A stretch of DNA of 42,699 nt from a virus, in the IMG/VR virus record IMGVR_UViG_3300027712_000062, positions 1-42,699 of that record; one strand, 5' to 3'. Numbering within the stretch: position 1 is the first letter of the stretch; each line of letters opens with the position of its first letter. The notes below the pieces were generated by a model. It searched no databases. It worked only from the letters and a program-made list of their open reading frames with translations, and was not told where the DNA came from. Shown here piece after piece: positions 15,987-21,823 of the stretch. The position numbers and the translations under genes were made by a program.

Positions 15987-16033
15987 AAAACCCGAAGGGT
16001 TCGGTCGAAAAAATTCCGACGAAGTCGGGTTTT
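15987..16033. terminator. Long perfect hairpin, probable terminator
   Basis: AAAACCCGA and TCGGGTTTT form a perfect 9-bp stem around a 29-base interior that can itself fold (TCGG with CCGA). A runs on one side and T on the other allow use in either direction. It lies after the stop of the 16065 gene. Confidence 0.65.
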
Positions 16034-16064
16034 GGTTTCCGGCCCCCCACAAAAAGGAAGAAAA

Positions 16065-16712
16065 TTAAAATTTAATCTTAGATTTTATTGCATCAAGACC
16101 ATTTCCTTTAGCCTCAACCCATTTGTTTTGACCTTTTTTAGAGTAATAGTATTTTCCCCCACTTAATTTATAATCATATGAGTCATCATGAGTGGTGTTG
16201 ATCTTTTCACCTTGATTTTGTTGTGGGGATTGACCTTGTTGTTGGTTTGGTTTAGGCAAAACATTTTTATAGGATTCCAATGATGAAATGACTGTTGTTA
16301 AAAACTTTTTTTGGTTTTCAGTCATTTGACCATTATAAGTTTTAAGTTGGTTTAAAAATTCATCAAACTTTCCACTTTGACTTATTTTCCCAACAGAATC
16401 TTTAAAATTATTCATTTGACTTGCGTAAAACTTATGGTAGTATGCTCGAGTAGGTTCATCTAAATTATCATTAAATACTTCCAAACTAGAAGCTTCTTCT
16501 TCAGGTATCCCATAAATAGTTGCTATATCTTTTGTAAACTGTGATAGGGGGGTTTGAGTGTTAGGTTTAGAAGATAATTGTTTTGCCAAAGTAGTTATGT
16601 TTTGAACCTCTTTTTTTATATCTTGTGCAGGATCTACGGGTTCTTCACTAATAAGATTATACATATTAAGTATTCTACTTCTTTCCTCTTCTGAAATGAT
16701 AAATTTATTCAT
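16065..16712 (-). CDS. Leader-tagged helical cargo with YKLSGGKYYY end
   Basis: The start is placed at the ATG giving NKFIISEEERSRILNMYNLI, preceded by an ATATTTATTAAT box; the leader ends I21-S22-E23. The 215-residue product is helical to about residue 145 (VQNITTLAKQLSSKPN, NNFKDSVGKISQSGKFDEFL), then has a Gln/Pro-rich linker (PNQQQGQSPQQNQG) and a small C-terminal domain with DYKLSGGKYYYSKKGQNKW, which looks like a short repeated-strand module. The linker separates two domains. Function unknown. Confidence 0.62.
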   Translation of the reverse strand: MNKFIISEEERSRILNMYNLISEEPVDPAQDIKKEVQNITTLAKQLSSKPNTQTPLSQFTKDIATIYGIPEEEASSLEVFNDNLDEPTRAYYHKFYASQMNNFKDSVGKISQSGKFDEFLNQLKTYNGQMTENQKKFLTTVISSLESYKNVLPKPNQQQGQSPQQNQGEKINTTHDDSYDYKLSGGKYYYSKKGQNKWVEAKGNGLDAIKSKIKF

Positions 16713-16749
16713 ATTAATAAATATATTATAAAACAAAAAACCCCCTCTT

Positions 16750-16977
16750 TTATGAAAAACTTAAGTCATCCCACTTATGTTCAAAATGGGGATAATACTT
16801 CATAAAGTTAATGTGTTTATTAATAAGATCTCTTGCCCCCCAACAAAAAACGGTGGTAAACAAAATAAACATAAAAATGGATTGATCGTTGAATGATTTA
16901 ATTGAAAGGTTGATAAAGATTAAACCCCAAAAAATGTCATATAGAAAACGACAATAATATGTGATAAGATTTTTCAT
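16750..16977 (-). CDS. Small membrane protein under a host-type promoter
   Basis: A 75-residue protein with two hydrophobic spans (about residues 12-28 and 33-49, FWGLIFINLSI and IFMFILFTTVFCW) and a polar, His-rich C-terminus. No leader. The start is preceded at four bases by TATCTTTG with a TTG 20 bases further up, a full Bacteroidetes promoter, so the mRNA may begin at or next to the ATG. It is likely expressed by host RNA polymerase and thus early. Function unknown. Confidence 0.6.
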   Translation of the reverse strand: MKNLITYYCRFLYDIFWGLIFINLSIKSFNDQSIFMFILFTTVFCWGARDLINKHINFMKYYPHFEHKWDDLSFS

Positions 16978-16981
16978 ATAA

Positions 16982-17012
16982 CAAAGATAATATAAGTTCC
17001 CAGTTTTCTCAA
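16982..17012 (-). promoter_or_regulatory. Bacteroidetes-type promoter (TTG-N20-TATCTTTG)
   Basis: On the minus strand, TTG (17010-17012), 20 bases, TATCTTTG (16982-16989), then four bases to the ATG at 16977. Both boxes match the known Flavobacterium/Bacteroides -33/-7 consensus. Confidence 0.75.
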
Positions 17013-17065
17013 ATTTTTTCTGGAAATTTTTTTTTCAGTATTTGACTATAATTGAAATGGGGGGG

Positions 17066-17095
17066 TCGTGTTTTAGACCGACACGAAGTGGAGTG
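17066..17095 (+). repeat. Dispersed hairpin repeat, copy A
   Basis: TCGTGT...ACACGA hairpin with AGACCGACACG followed by AAGTGGAGTG. Related copies lie at 20144-20172 and, inverted, at 21021-21050. Confidence 0.65.
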
Positions 17096-17097
17096 TT

Positions 17098-17949
17098 TTA
17101 GAAATCCTCTTCTTTGAAATAGAGATCAATAATATTCGAAAACCTTAAACCCATTTCATCGATTCCAAGCATCTCGGGGATTTCACCATCAACATAGTCG
17201 AATCCATTCTCATCAATAAAAAATTCAAACCCCCTGTCTTGATAAAGATATTTTATACCATCAAGTTCAAAAAGATACATAGGTCCAAAATTGTTTAAAT
17301 AACGTCTAATTGAATCAGAACTAATACCATAATCAAATTCCATTGGTACATCATATGTTGAGGTTACTTGTTGAATACCATTTGTAAAATCAATACCCAA
17401 CTTGTTTTTTAAAAACTTTTTGTTTTTTTCTAACATAGAGTCATTTTCACTAATCACTCGTTTAACGATGTTAGTTAATTGTGATTCACTAATTTGACTT
17501 ACAGCGTCATAATCCCCCGAAACAATTTGGATTGGGAAGGAGTCCGTTTTACCGTTTGGAAAAACTGATTTAACTGAAAAATATGCGGTAACATTATCTG
17601 AATATATAAGAGGGTCACCGGTTAGATGAGGAAAAAACATATCGTGAATAAAGCTTATTTCATCAAATAACTCAAACTGTGTCACCATTCGAATTTTTTG
17701 ATAGTTTTTAAAATAAACCGATACAATTAATAGTGGTTTACTCTCTTCACCTCTCCACCCACCTGCGTCGGCGGTAGAACTTAATTTAACATCAATTTTA
17801 GATACCCAATCAAATTTTTCTGTTAGTTTATTTAAAAGTTTTGAATATGTTTTATATTTTTTTTCTGTCATGGAGTTATTTTCACTAATCACTCGTTTAA
17901 CGATGTTAGTTAATTGTTCGTACTGATCTTCAGTTATAATGATTTTCAT
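17098..17949 (-). CDS. Double-leader protein: two tagged domains fused in frame
   Basis: Start at the ATG giving IIITEDQYEQLTNIVKRVIS, preceded by an ATATTTATTATT box. The 283-residue protein has the leader at 5-23 and a second, almost identical leader inside (ISESQLTNIVKRVISEN, 153-169). At DNA level 17438-17481 and 17873-17916 match with one mismatch. The first cargo (24-150) is a beta-rich domain (KPLLIVSVYFKNYQKI); the second (170-283) is another small domain (MYLFELDGIKYLYQDRG). Both leaders end I-S-E. It looks like a fusion of two tagged genes; cutting at both sites would free two products. Function unknown. Confidence 0.68.
   Translation of the reverse strand: MKIIITEDQYEQLTNIVKRVISENNSMTEKKYKTYSKLLNKLTEKFDWVSKIDVKLSSTADAGGWRGEESKPLLIVSVYFKNYQKIRMVTQFELFDEISFIHDMFFPHLTGDPLIYSDNVTAYFSVKSVFPNGKTDSFPIQIVSGDYDAVSQISESQLTNIVKRVISENDSMLEKNKKFLKNKLGIDFTNGIQQVTSTYDVPMEFDYGISSDSIRRYLNNFGPMYLFELDGIKYLYQDRGFEFFIDENGFDYVDGEIPEMLGIDEMGLRFSNIIDLYFKEEDF
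17438..17481 (-). repeat. Internal leader repeat, copy 2 (coding)
   Basis: Matches 17873-17916 over 44 bases with one mismatch; offset 435 bases, exactly 145 codons, so the frame is kept. Confidence 0.92.
17873..17916 (-). repeat. Leader repeat, copy 1 (coding)
   Basis: The N-terminal leader copy of the 17098 gene, repeated at 17438-17481. Confidence 0.92.
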
Positions 17950-17973
17950 ATAATAATAAATATATGATAAAAC

Positions 17974-18000
17974 AAAAAACCCCACCTGTTGAAGATGAGG
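17974..18000 (-). terminator. Terminator of the 18025 gene
   Basis: CCTCATCTTCAACAGGTGGGG hairpin variant (one mismatch in the outer stem) followed by six T on the minus strand. Confidence 0.75.
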
Positions 18001-18024
18001 TTATAAAAACAAATTGGTTTATTA

Positions 18025-18453
18025 TTAATAAAGTTGAAACACATTTGTTCCATCCGTCGAATCCACCGCAATGTACCCAACATTCTCCACGGTATAAATA
18101 TATAGTGGTGGATATACTACCGAATAAAGTGGAGCTCTTAACAACACAACGGACCAACGACCAGTGTATCCAGCATTGATTAAACATTGTTCAGATTCTT
18201 CTTGTGTCATTTGAAGTGGGGGGTGAATAACCAAGTCATCCAAATAAGGACTATCAACAGTTTGAACTGATACTTTCCCGTGACTTGTACAATTAACCAT
18301 AATTGTTGCATACTCATCGTTTCCTCTAAAGATACAATGAATAAAACTTAAATCATTTGGTGATGATCCTTGATAAAGTTTTGCCATTTTTGTCATACCA
18401 AGAGCAGTTTCCCAACACTTGTTTAACATTTCATTAAAATTTAATTTTTTCAT
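18025..18453 (-). CDS. Untagged hypothetical protein
   Basis: A 142-residue protein starting MKKLNFNEMLNKCWETALGM, without the leader pattern. It has a short helix, then beta strands (YATIMVNCTSHGKVSVQTVD), a helix with MTQEESEQCLINAGYTG, and a beta end with VVYPPLYIYTVENVGYIAV. Its base composition is less AT-rich than its neighbours (GGACCAACG-type stretches), which may point to a different origin. It has its own terminator. No family recognised. Confidence 0.6.
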   Translation of the reverse strand: MKKLNFNEMLNKCWETALGMTKMAKLYQGSSPNDLSFIHCIFRGNDEYATIMVNCTSHGKVSVQTVDSPYLDDLVIHPPLQMTQEESEQCLINAGYTGRWSVVLLRAPLYSVVYPPLYIYTVENVGYIAVDSTDGTNVFQLY

Positions 18454-18552
18454 AGTAATAATAGTTTATATTAAATACTCAATTTTTTTTAAAAATTTTT
18501 TTTTTAGTATTAGGGGTCTATTTGAAAAGGGGGTCATGTTTATGGAAAACAA

Positions 18553-18579
18553 AAAACCCCACTTTAATGGAGGGGATTT
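18553..18579 (-). terminator. Terminator of the 18586 gene
   Basis: AAATCCCC / GGGGTTTT hairpin on the minus strand with a following T run, shortly after the stop. Confidence 0.7.
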
Positions 18580-18585
18580 AAAATT

Positions 18586-19293
18586 CTAACAATACTGTGT
18601 TTTTATTTTCTTTTTTAAACATATTAATTTAGAGTTATCGATATCAGGATATATTCCTTTAATGTAATTGGTTTGGTCTTTATTACAATAATATGGTCTT
18701 ATGTCAACACTAGTATTTTCATTTGCGGCATCCTCTAATTTTTCATACACAACTTTCCATTCTGCATCACAATTTACCGATGGATCAGGAGTTTGTTTTG
18801 TAGTGATTGTTAATGAATTAAATCCGTCACCTGCAATAGAAACTGTAATAGTTGAATTGTCAGGTAATGGTCCAATATTGAATCTCCCAAAATATTTGGT
18901 ATCCACAGAATCAGGACCTCTATTAGCCCAAGAATTTGTTACTGTCTTACCGTCTGAAGTTTTTGCATTAACAGTAACCTTCATAGCGTTACCTGATTTA
19001 TTATCAAACCAATAACTAAATGCGATATATTGAGTTTGGGGGTTAAGTGATAAGTCATTCCCCGAAAAGTCGTATCTCTTTGATTCGGATTTTCCACCAT
19101 TGTAAGAATTGATTACAGAACTAATGTTACTTTCAGGAGAATAGGCAATCGAATAAAACCCATTATAATCTTTGTATTTAACATCCGCTTGAGGTGACGG
19201 TGTTCCCCCACCTATACTCATGGGTGTTACTTGTTCCATTAAGTACATACCTCTAATGGATCTTCTTTCTTCTTCAGTTATAGTAAATTTCAT
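18586..19293 (-). CDS. Leader-tagged beta-sandwich-like protein
   Basis: The ATG chosen gives KFTITEEERRSIRGMYLMEQ, a leader of the ITEEER type ending L18-M19-E20; a longer open frame upstream has no leader and crosses a hairpin-rich stretch. The TATATTTATTA box lies 20 bases before. The 235-residue product is beta-rich with YIAFSYWFDNKSGNAMKVTV and NIGPLPDNSTITVSIAGDG, suggesting an immunoglobulin-like or lectin-like sandwich, and a C-terminal Cys-containing region (YYCNKDQTNYIKGIYPD). A carbohydrate-binding role is possible but not shown. Confidence 0.6.
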   Translation of the reverse strand: MKFTITEEERRSIRGMYLMEQVTPMSIGGGTPSPQADVKYKDYNGFYSIAYSPESNISSVINSYNGGKSESKRYDFSGNDLSLNPQTQYIAFSYWFDNKSGNAMKVTVNAKTSDGKTVTNSWANRGPDSVDTKYFGRFNIGPLPDNSTITVSIAGDGFNSLTITTKQTPDPSVNCDAEWKVVYEKLEDAANENTSVDIRPYYCNKDQTNYIKGIYPDIDNSKLICLKKKIKTQYC

Positions 19294-19545
19294 AATATAT
19301 TCTTTAGTAATAAATATACCCCCTATATAGAAAAAGGGGAATAGTTCCAATTTTTTCCCAAAAATTTTTCTAGAATTTTTTTTACGAATACTTGATAAAG
19401 GGGATTGAATCCCCCTTTCCCCTGTCAAAAAGTCATATATGGGGGGAATACGGTAGGGGGGAGGGGGCTAATAACGACATAGGCCCCCATGCCAAGATAG
19501 AAGGGAGGGAGTAGTTTGTTAATAAATAAAAAGATTATTATTTAT

Positions 19546-19576
19546 TTGGGGGTGTCAAATATATTCCTTATCTTTG
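19546..19576 (+). promoter_or_regulatory. Bacteroidetes-type promoter 1 (TTG-N20-TATCTTTG)
   Basis: TTG at 19546-19548, 20-base spacer, TATCTTTG at 19569-19576. The spacer (TGTCAAATATATTCCT) is shared with promoter 2. Confidence 0.75.
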
Positions 19577-19582
19577 TGTTGG

Positions 19583-19604
19583 TGCTTTATAAAACTATAA
19601 AGCA
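19583..19604 (+). ncRNA. Possible 5' hairpin of a small RNA
   Basis: TGCTTTATA-aaac-TATAAAGCA, a perfect 9-bp stem beginning about seven bases after promoter 1, thus at the expected RNA 5' end. No coding frame follows for 380 bases. Extent of the RNA unknown. Confidence 0.35.
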
Positions 19605-19800
19605 TAAAAAAATTCCCCACCTATTAGAAGAAGATTAGATTAAAAAACCCCTCGTTAGAAGTTCGTATGTCTTATTTGTTTTAAACCTCATCTTAATCTT
19701 TACATGTCACTTGGATCATTGATTAACTAATTCCCAACTGTGGGGAAAATAAAGTTCTACTATAAATATATTAATAGTTTAAAAAAGATCAATGATTTAT

Positions 19801-19831
19801 TTGTTTATGTCAAATATATTTCTTATCTTTG
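19801..19831 (+). promoter_or_regulatory. Bacteroidetes-type promoter 2 (TTG-N20-TATCTTTG)
   Basis: TTG at 19801-19803, 20-base spacer, TATCTTTG at 19824-19831; about 42 bases around it match promoter 1 with few changes. It can drive the gene at 19972 or an RNA from about 19838. Confidence 0.75.
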
Positions 19832-19837
19832 TATTGA

Positions 19838-19920
19838 CGGTTGAGGGATCAGAGTCGGGCTGGGGGAGCAACACCTCTTGGAGTGTAGACTCCGACCTGC
19901 TTTATATTATATATAAAGAT
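19838..19920 (+). ncRNA. Candidate structured RNA or 5' leader
   Basis: Downstream of promoter 2, CAGaGTCGG pairs with CCGACCTG (8 bp, one bulge) around a G-rich loop that can form an inner ACACCTC/GAGTGT stem; an AT hairpin CTTTATAT-tat-ATATAAAG follows. The GC-rich block stands out from its AT-rich surroundings. It could be a small RNA or the structured leader of the 19972 gene. Confidence 0.35.
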
Positions 19921-19971
19921 TCCCCAATCTTTAATTTGATTATATAAAATATTATTCTTATATTTATTATT

Positions 19972-20136
19972 ATGTCTGATATACTTTATTACTTGGGGCT
20001 AATTGTGGCCATATGTCTTGTCCCCATATTTTCGTTTATTATTATATCCATTATATTGGTGAAACGTTTCCCCAACCTTAAAGTATCAAGTTGGATTAAA
20101 AAACATATCATCACCGATCAAGATTTTGAACCCTGA
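19972..20136 (+). CDS. 54-residue single-span membrane protein
   Basis: A short open frame (54 codons) starting MSDILYYLGLIVAICLVPIF, a long hydrophobic span covering residues 5-31, then a basic segment VKRFPNLKVSSWIKKH and an acidic end. The ATG is preceded by ATATTTATTATT, the same box as the tagged genes, and lies 140 bases after promoter 2. Single-span topology with positive residues after the span suggests the N-terminus faces out. It might act in lysis or superinfection control; no family recognised. Confidence 0.55.
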   Translation: MSDILYYLGLIVAICLVPIFSFIIISIILVKRFPNLKVSSWIKKHIITDQDFEP

Positions 20137-20143
20137 GTAGTGA

Positions 20144-20172
20144 GTGTCAAAGACCGACACGCCAGTGGAGTG
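20144..20172 (+). repeat. Dispersed hairpin repeat, copy B
   Basis: GTGTC-aaagacc-GACAC hairpin, then GCCAGTGGAGTG. Shares AGACCGACACG and AGTGGAGTG with copies A and C. Confidence 0.7.
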
Positions 20173-20179
20173 ATCTCAA

Positions 20180-20488
20180 TCAACGAGCGAGACTTTGAAC
20201 TCGTGAGAGTGAATGGTCTCTAATTAACTTATTCACATCTTGTAAATCTTTATCTGACAGTGGGGAGTTGGAATGTATATACTCTATTACATCCCCCATA
20301 TCTGTGTTGATTAGTAACCAAGCTTTTTGTTTGAATCTTTTAACAGTCCCGACCATTGGGGAGGCGTTATTTACCTCAATAATTCTATATTCACAGTAAC
20401 CCGTCAATGTGTCATGTCTATAATTGACCATTATAGAACCATTATTTTCACTTACAGTTGTTTCGAATTTGTCTATTAGTTGTATCAT
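20180..20488 (-). CDS. Untagged hypothetical protein
   Basis: A 102-residue protein starting MIQLIDKFETTVSENNGSIM, with strands YCEYRIIEVNNASPMVG and a helical end (SDKDLQDVNKLIRDHSLS). No leader, membrane span or known motif. An ATATTTATTTATTAA box lies upstream, about 16-30 bases before the ATG, which supports a real gene. Its last codons run into the GC-richer stretch next to hairpin repeat B, so the C-terminus may be recently altered. Function unknown. Confidence 0.55.
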   Translation of the reverse strand: MIQLIDKFETTVSENNGSIMVNYRHDTLTGYCEYRIIEVNNASPMVGTVKRFKQKAWLLINTDMGDVIEYIHSNSPLSDKDLQDVNKLIRDHSLSRVQSLAR

Positions 20489-20609
20489 AAGGGGGAATTG
20501 TTAATAAATAAATATGTTAAAAAACTTGATTATGTCAAAATGTCAGTGTCAGTCGCTTCACAACACAATCCCCTCCCCCACTTTTATACCACAAACTCCC
20601 ACAATTCAT

Positions 20610-20627
20610 TACCACTTTCTACCACCA
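20610..20627 (+). repeat. 18-bp inverted repeat, left arm
   Basis: TACCACTTTCTACCACCA; its exact reverse complement is at 20951-20968, 323 bases away. Confidence 0.85.
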
Positions 20628-20950
20628 CTATTGGTCCTGTTGCTATGGTAAGAGTAAAAAAAACCCCTCTCTTGACCCCTACAGGACCACTTTTTTAGGT
20701 AGTTATATTTTCCAGCTAAAAAGGTGTAGTTATAGAACAATGTGCGTGGACAGTCCTTTAGGACGTTAGAATGGTATATTATATACAACTTCAACGACCC
20801 TTTAGGTGACCAACTTAACATTTGACCCCGTAAATATAGACACACTTTATAGACATGTAAACCTATGTTTAGTTCTTTCATTTTAATAAATTAACCGAAG
20901 GTTATATCAATAAATGAACCTCATCCATATACTAAATGATCTACTAAATT

Positions 20951-20968
20951 TGGTGGTAGAAAGTGGTA
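20951..20968 (-). repeat. 18-bp inverted repeat, right arm
   Basis: TGGTGGTAGAAAGTGGTA, reverse complement of 20610-20627. Confidence 0.85.
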
Positions 20969-21020
20969 CACTTATCTAAAATGTTTACTCATCTGATCAC
21001 TAAATGTCTATCTTATTTCT

Positions 21021-21050
21021 GTCACTCCACTGCGTGTCGGTCTCCGACAC
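21021..21050 (-). repeat. Dispersed hairpin repeat, copy C (inverted)
   Basis: Read on the minus strand: GTGTCGG-AGA-CCGACAC, a perfect 7-bp stem with three-base loop, then GCAGTGGAGTGAC. The best-formed copy of the family. Confidence 0.75.
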
Positions 21051-21084
21051 TTATAAATGGGGTCTTGTAATGAATGGGGGAATT

Positions 21085-21182
21085 GTACCCTATTGGGTAT
21101 GATTGTTTACTAAAGGTATTATTTTGTACCCTATCGGGTATGATTGTTTACTAAAGGTATTATTTTGTACCCTATCGGGTAC
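21085..21182 (+). repeat. 41-bp tandem repeat with palindromic heads
   Basis: Units start at 21085, 21126 and 21167, each with GTACCCTATCGGGTA (first copy with TATT in place of TATC); the last is the full palindrome GTACCC-TATC-GGGTAC. Between heads lies a conserved TGATTGTTTACTAAAGG stretch. Arrangement as in operator or iteron arrays. Confidence 0.85.
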
Positions 21183-21236
21183 AATATTATAATGTATAGA
21201 AAAATGAATTATTTATACATGAGAACCTCATCGTGT

Positions 21237-21269
21237 TAATGTAATATACATTACAGTAATGACCATTAC
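21237..21269. promoter_or_regulatory. Two adjacent palindromes
   Basis: TAATGTA-ATA-TACATTA (21237-21253) and GTAATG-AC-CATTAC (21256-21269) are perfect and share the ATTAC/GTAAT half-site. Possible binding sites for a dimeric regulator. Confidence 0.5.
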
Positions 21270-21415
21270 AATACTGTTTAGAATATGTGGTAATTAATGG
21301 GACATATCCTATATAGAAATGTAAGAGTGTAGGATAAATTTATGAGGTGAATTCTGAAACGGAGTGTAACGTAGTGGAGGACTATGAACCGAATGAATTG
21401 ATCGTATACTCTTAA

Positions 21416-21745
21416 TCAATCTAAGGTTTCCCACCATTCTGTTATTCTATCTTTAAAGTATTTTTTTACATTTGAAAACTCTTCATCATACCACGATCCC
21501 TTTATTGTTGGGTACATTAAATGTGATACTGAATTTAATAATAACTCAACAACTTCCTTTGTAAAAAAATGTAATTTGTAATCATCATCTAACACAGGTA
21601 GATATCTATAATATTTTTTTGTTGCTTGTTTTAATGCGTGACCAAAAGACTCCTCTAACTTCTCCATAGGAACTCTTCTAAGGAATCTTGGGCTAAGTCC
21701 CACCTCTTCCCTTAATATTGTTCTTATTTGTTCTTGTAGGTTCAT
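21416..21745 (-). CDS. Leader-tagged small helical protein
   Basis: The 109-residue protein starts with a class-C/D leader NLQEQIRTILREE (ending L11-R12-E13), directly after an ATATTTATTAAC box. The cargo is helical and basic/aromatic (RFLRRVPMEKLEESFGHALK, then YYRYLPVLDDDYKLHFFTKE and a WWETL end). It is the last gene of the minus-strand block before the non-coding region. A truncated copy of its leader sits upstream at 21781-21807. Function unknown. Confidence 0.62.
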   Translation of the reverse strand: MNLQEQIRTILREEVGLSPRFLRRVPMEKLEESFGHALKQATKKYYRYLPVLDDDYKLHFFTKEVVELLLNSVSHLMYPTIKGSWYDEEFSNVKKYFKDRITEWWETLD

Positions 21746-21780
21746 GTTAATAAATATTCCCCATCTTTACAAACGGAGGA

Positions 21781-21807
21781 TCAAATTATTTGTTCTTGTA
21801 GGTTCAT
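21781..21807 (-). pseudogene. Orphan leader: box, start and eight codons with no cargo
   Basis: An ATATTTATTAGAT box is followed by an ATG and codons for MNLQEQII, then TGA. The first 21 bases of the frame are identical to the start of the 21416 gene, and the bases after (ATAATTTGATCCTCC) match the 3' flank of the 25152 gene. A hairpin follows. This looks like a tagged gene whose cargo was deleted between the leader and its 3' untranslated part. A leader peptide role cannot be excluded. Confidence 0.7.
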
Positions 21808-21823
21808 ATCTAATAAATATTTA

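Larger units (their letters stand above)
19294..19971. other. Non-coding region with paired promoters and hairpins
   Basis: No convincing gene over 678 bases. It contains the late-type box of the 18586 gene, a hairpin AAAGGGGA-ttgaa-TCCCCCTTT (19397-19418), unusual G-runs (19440-19470), two almost identical host-type promoters on the plus strand (19546, 19801), a 9-bp hairpin just after the first (19583-19604), and a GC-rich fold after the second (19850-19900). It leads into the small plus-strand gene at 19972. Confidence 0.6.
20489..21415. other. Repeat-rich non-coding region
   Basis: No gene I can support in 927 bases. It holds an 18-bp inverted repeat (20610-20627 and 20951-20968), hairpin repeat C (21021-21050, inverted), a 41-bp tandem repeat (21085-21182), two adjacent palindromes (21237-21269), and a stretch at 21345-21375 with ACGTAGTGGAGG, a partial echo of the dispersed repeat. 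Together with 19294-19971 this is the only non-coding zone of the window and is a candidate replication or control region. Confidence 0.6.

Noticed and set aside
20609-20881. 90-codon minus-strand open frame beginning MKELNIGLHV
   Set aside because: It has an ATTTATTAAA stretch before the ATG but its composition is unlike the neighbours (Cys/Ser/Trp-rich, no clear secondary structure pattern) and it ends inside the inverted repeat arm. Kept as possible but not supported.
20914-20979. 21-codon plus-strand frame starting MNLIHILNDLL that resembles a leader
   Set aside because: No ATATTTAT box directly upstream and no (L/I)xE end followed by cargo; chance in AT-rich sequence is likely.
21085-21182. 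Short CRISPR-like array
   Set aside because: The units are direct tandem copies with no unique spacers, only 2.4 copies, and no cas genes nearby.
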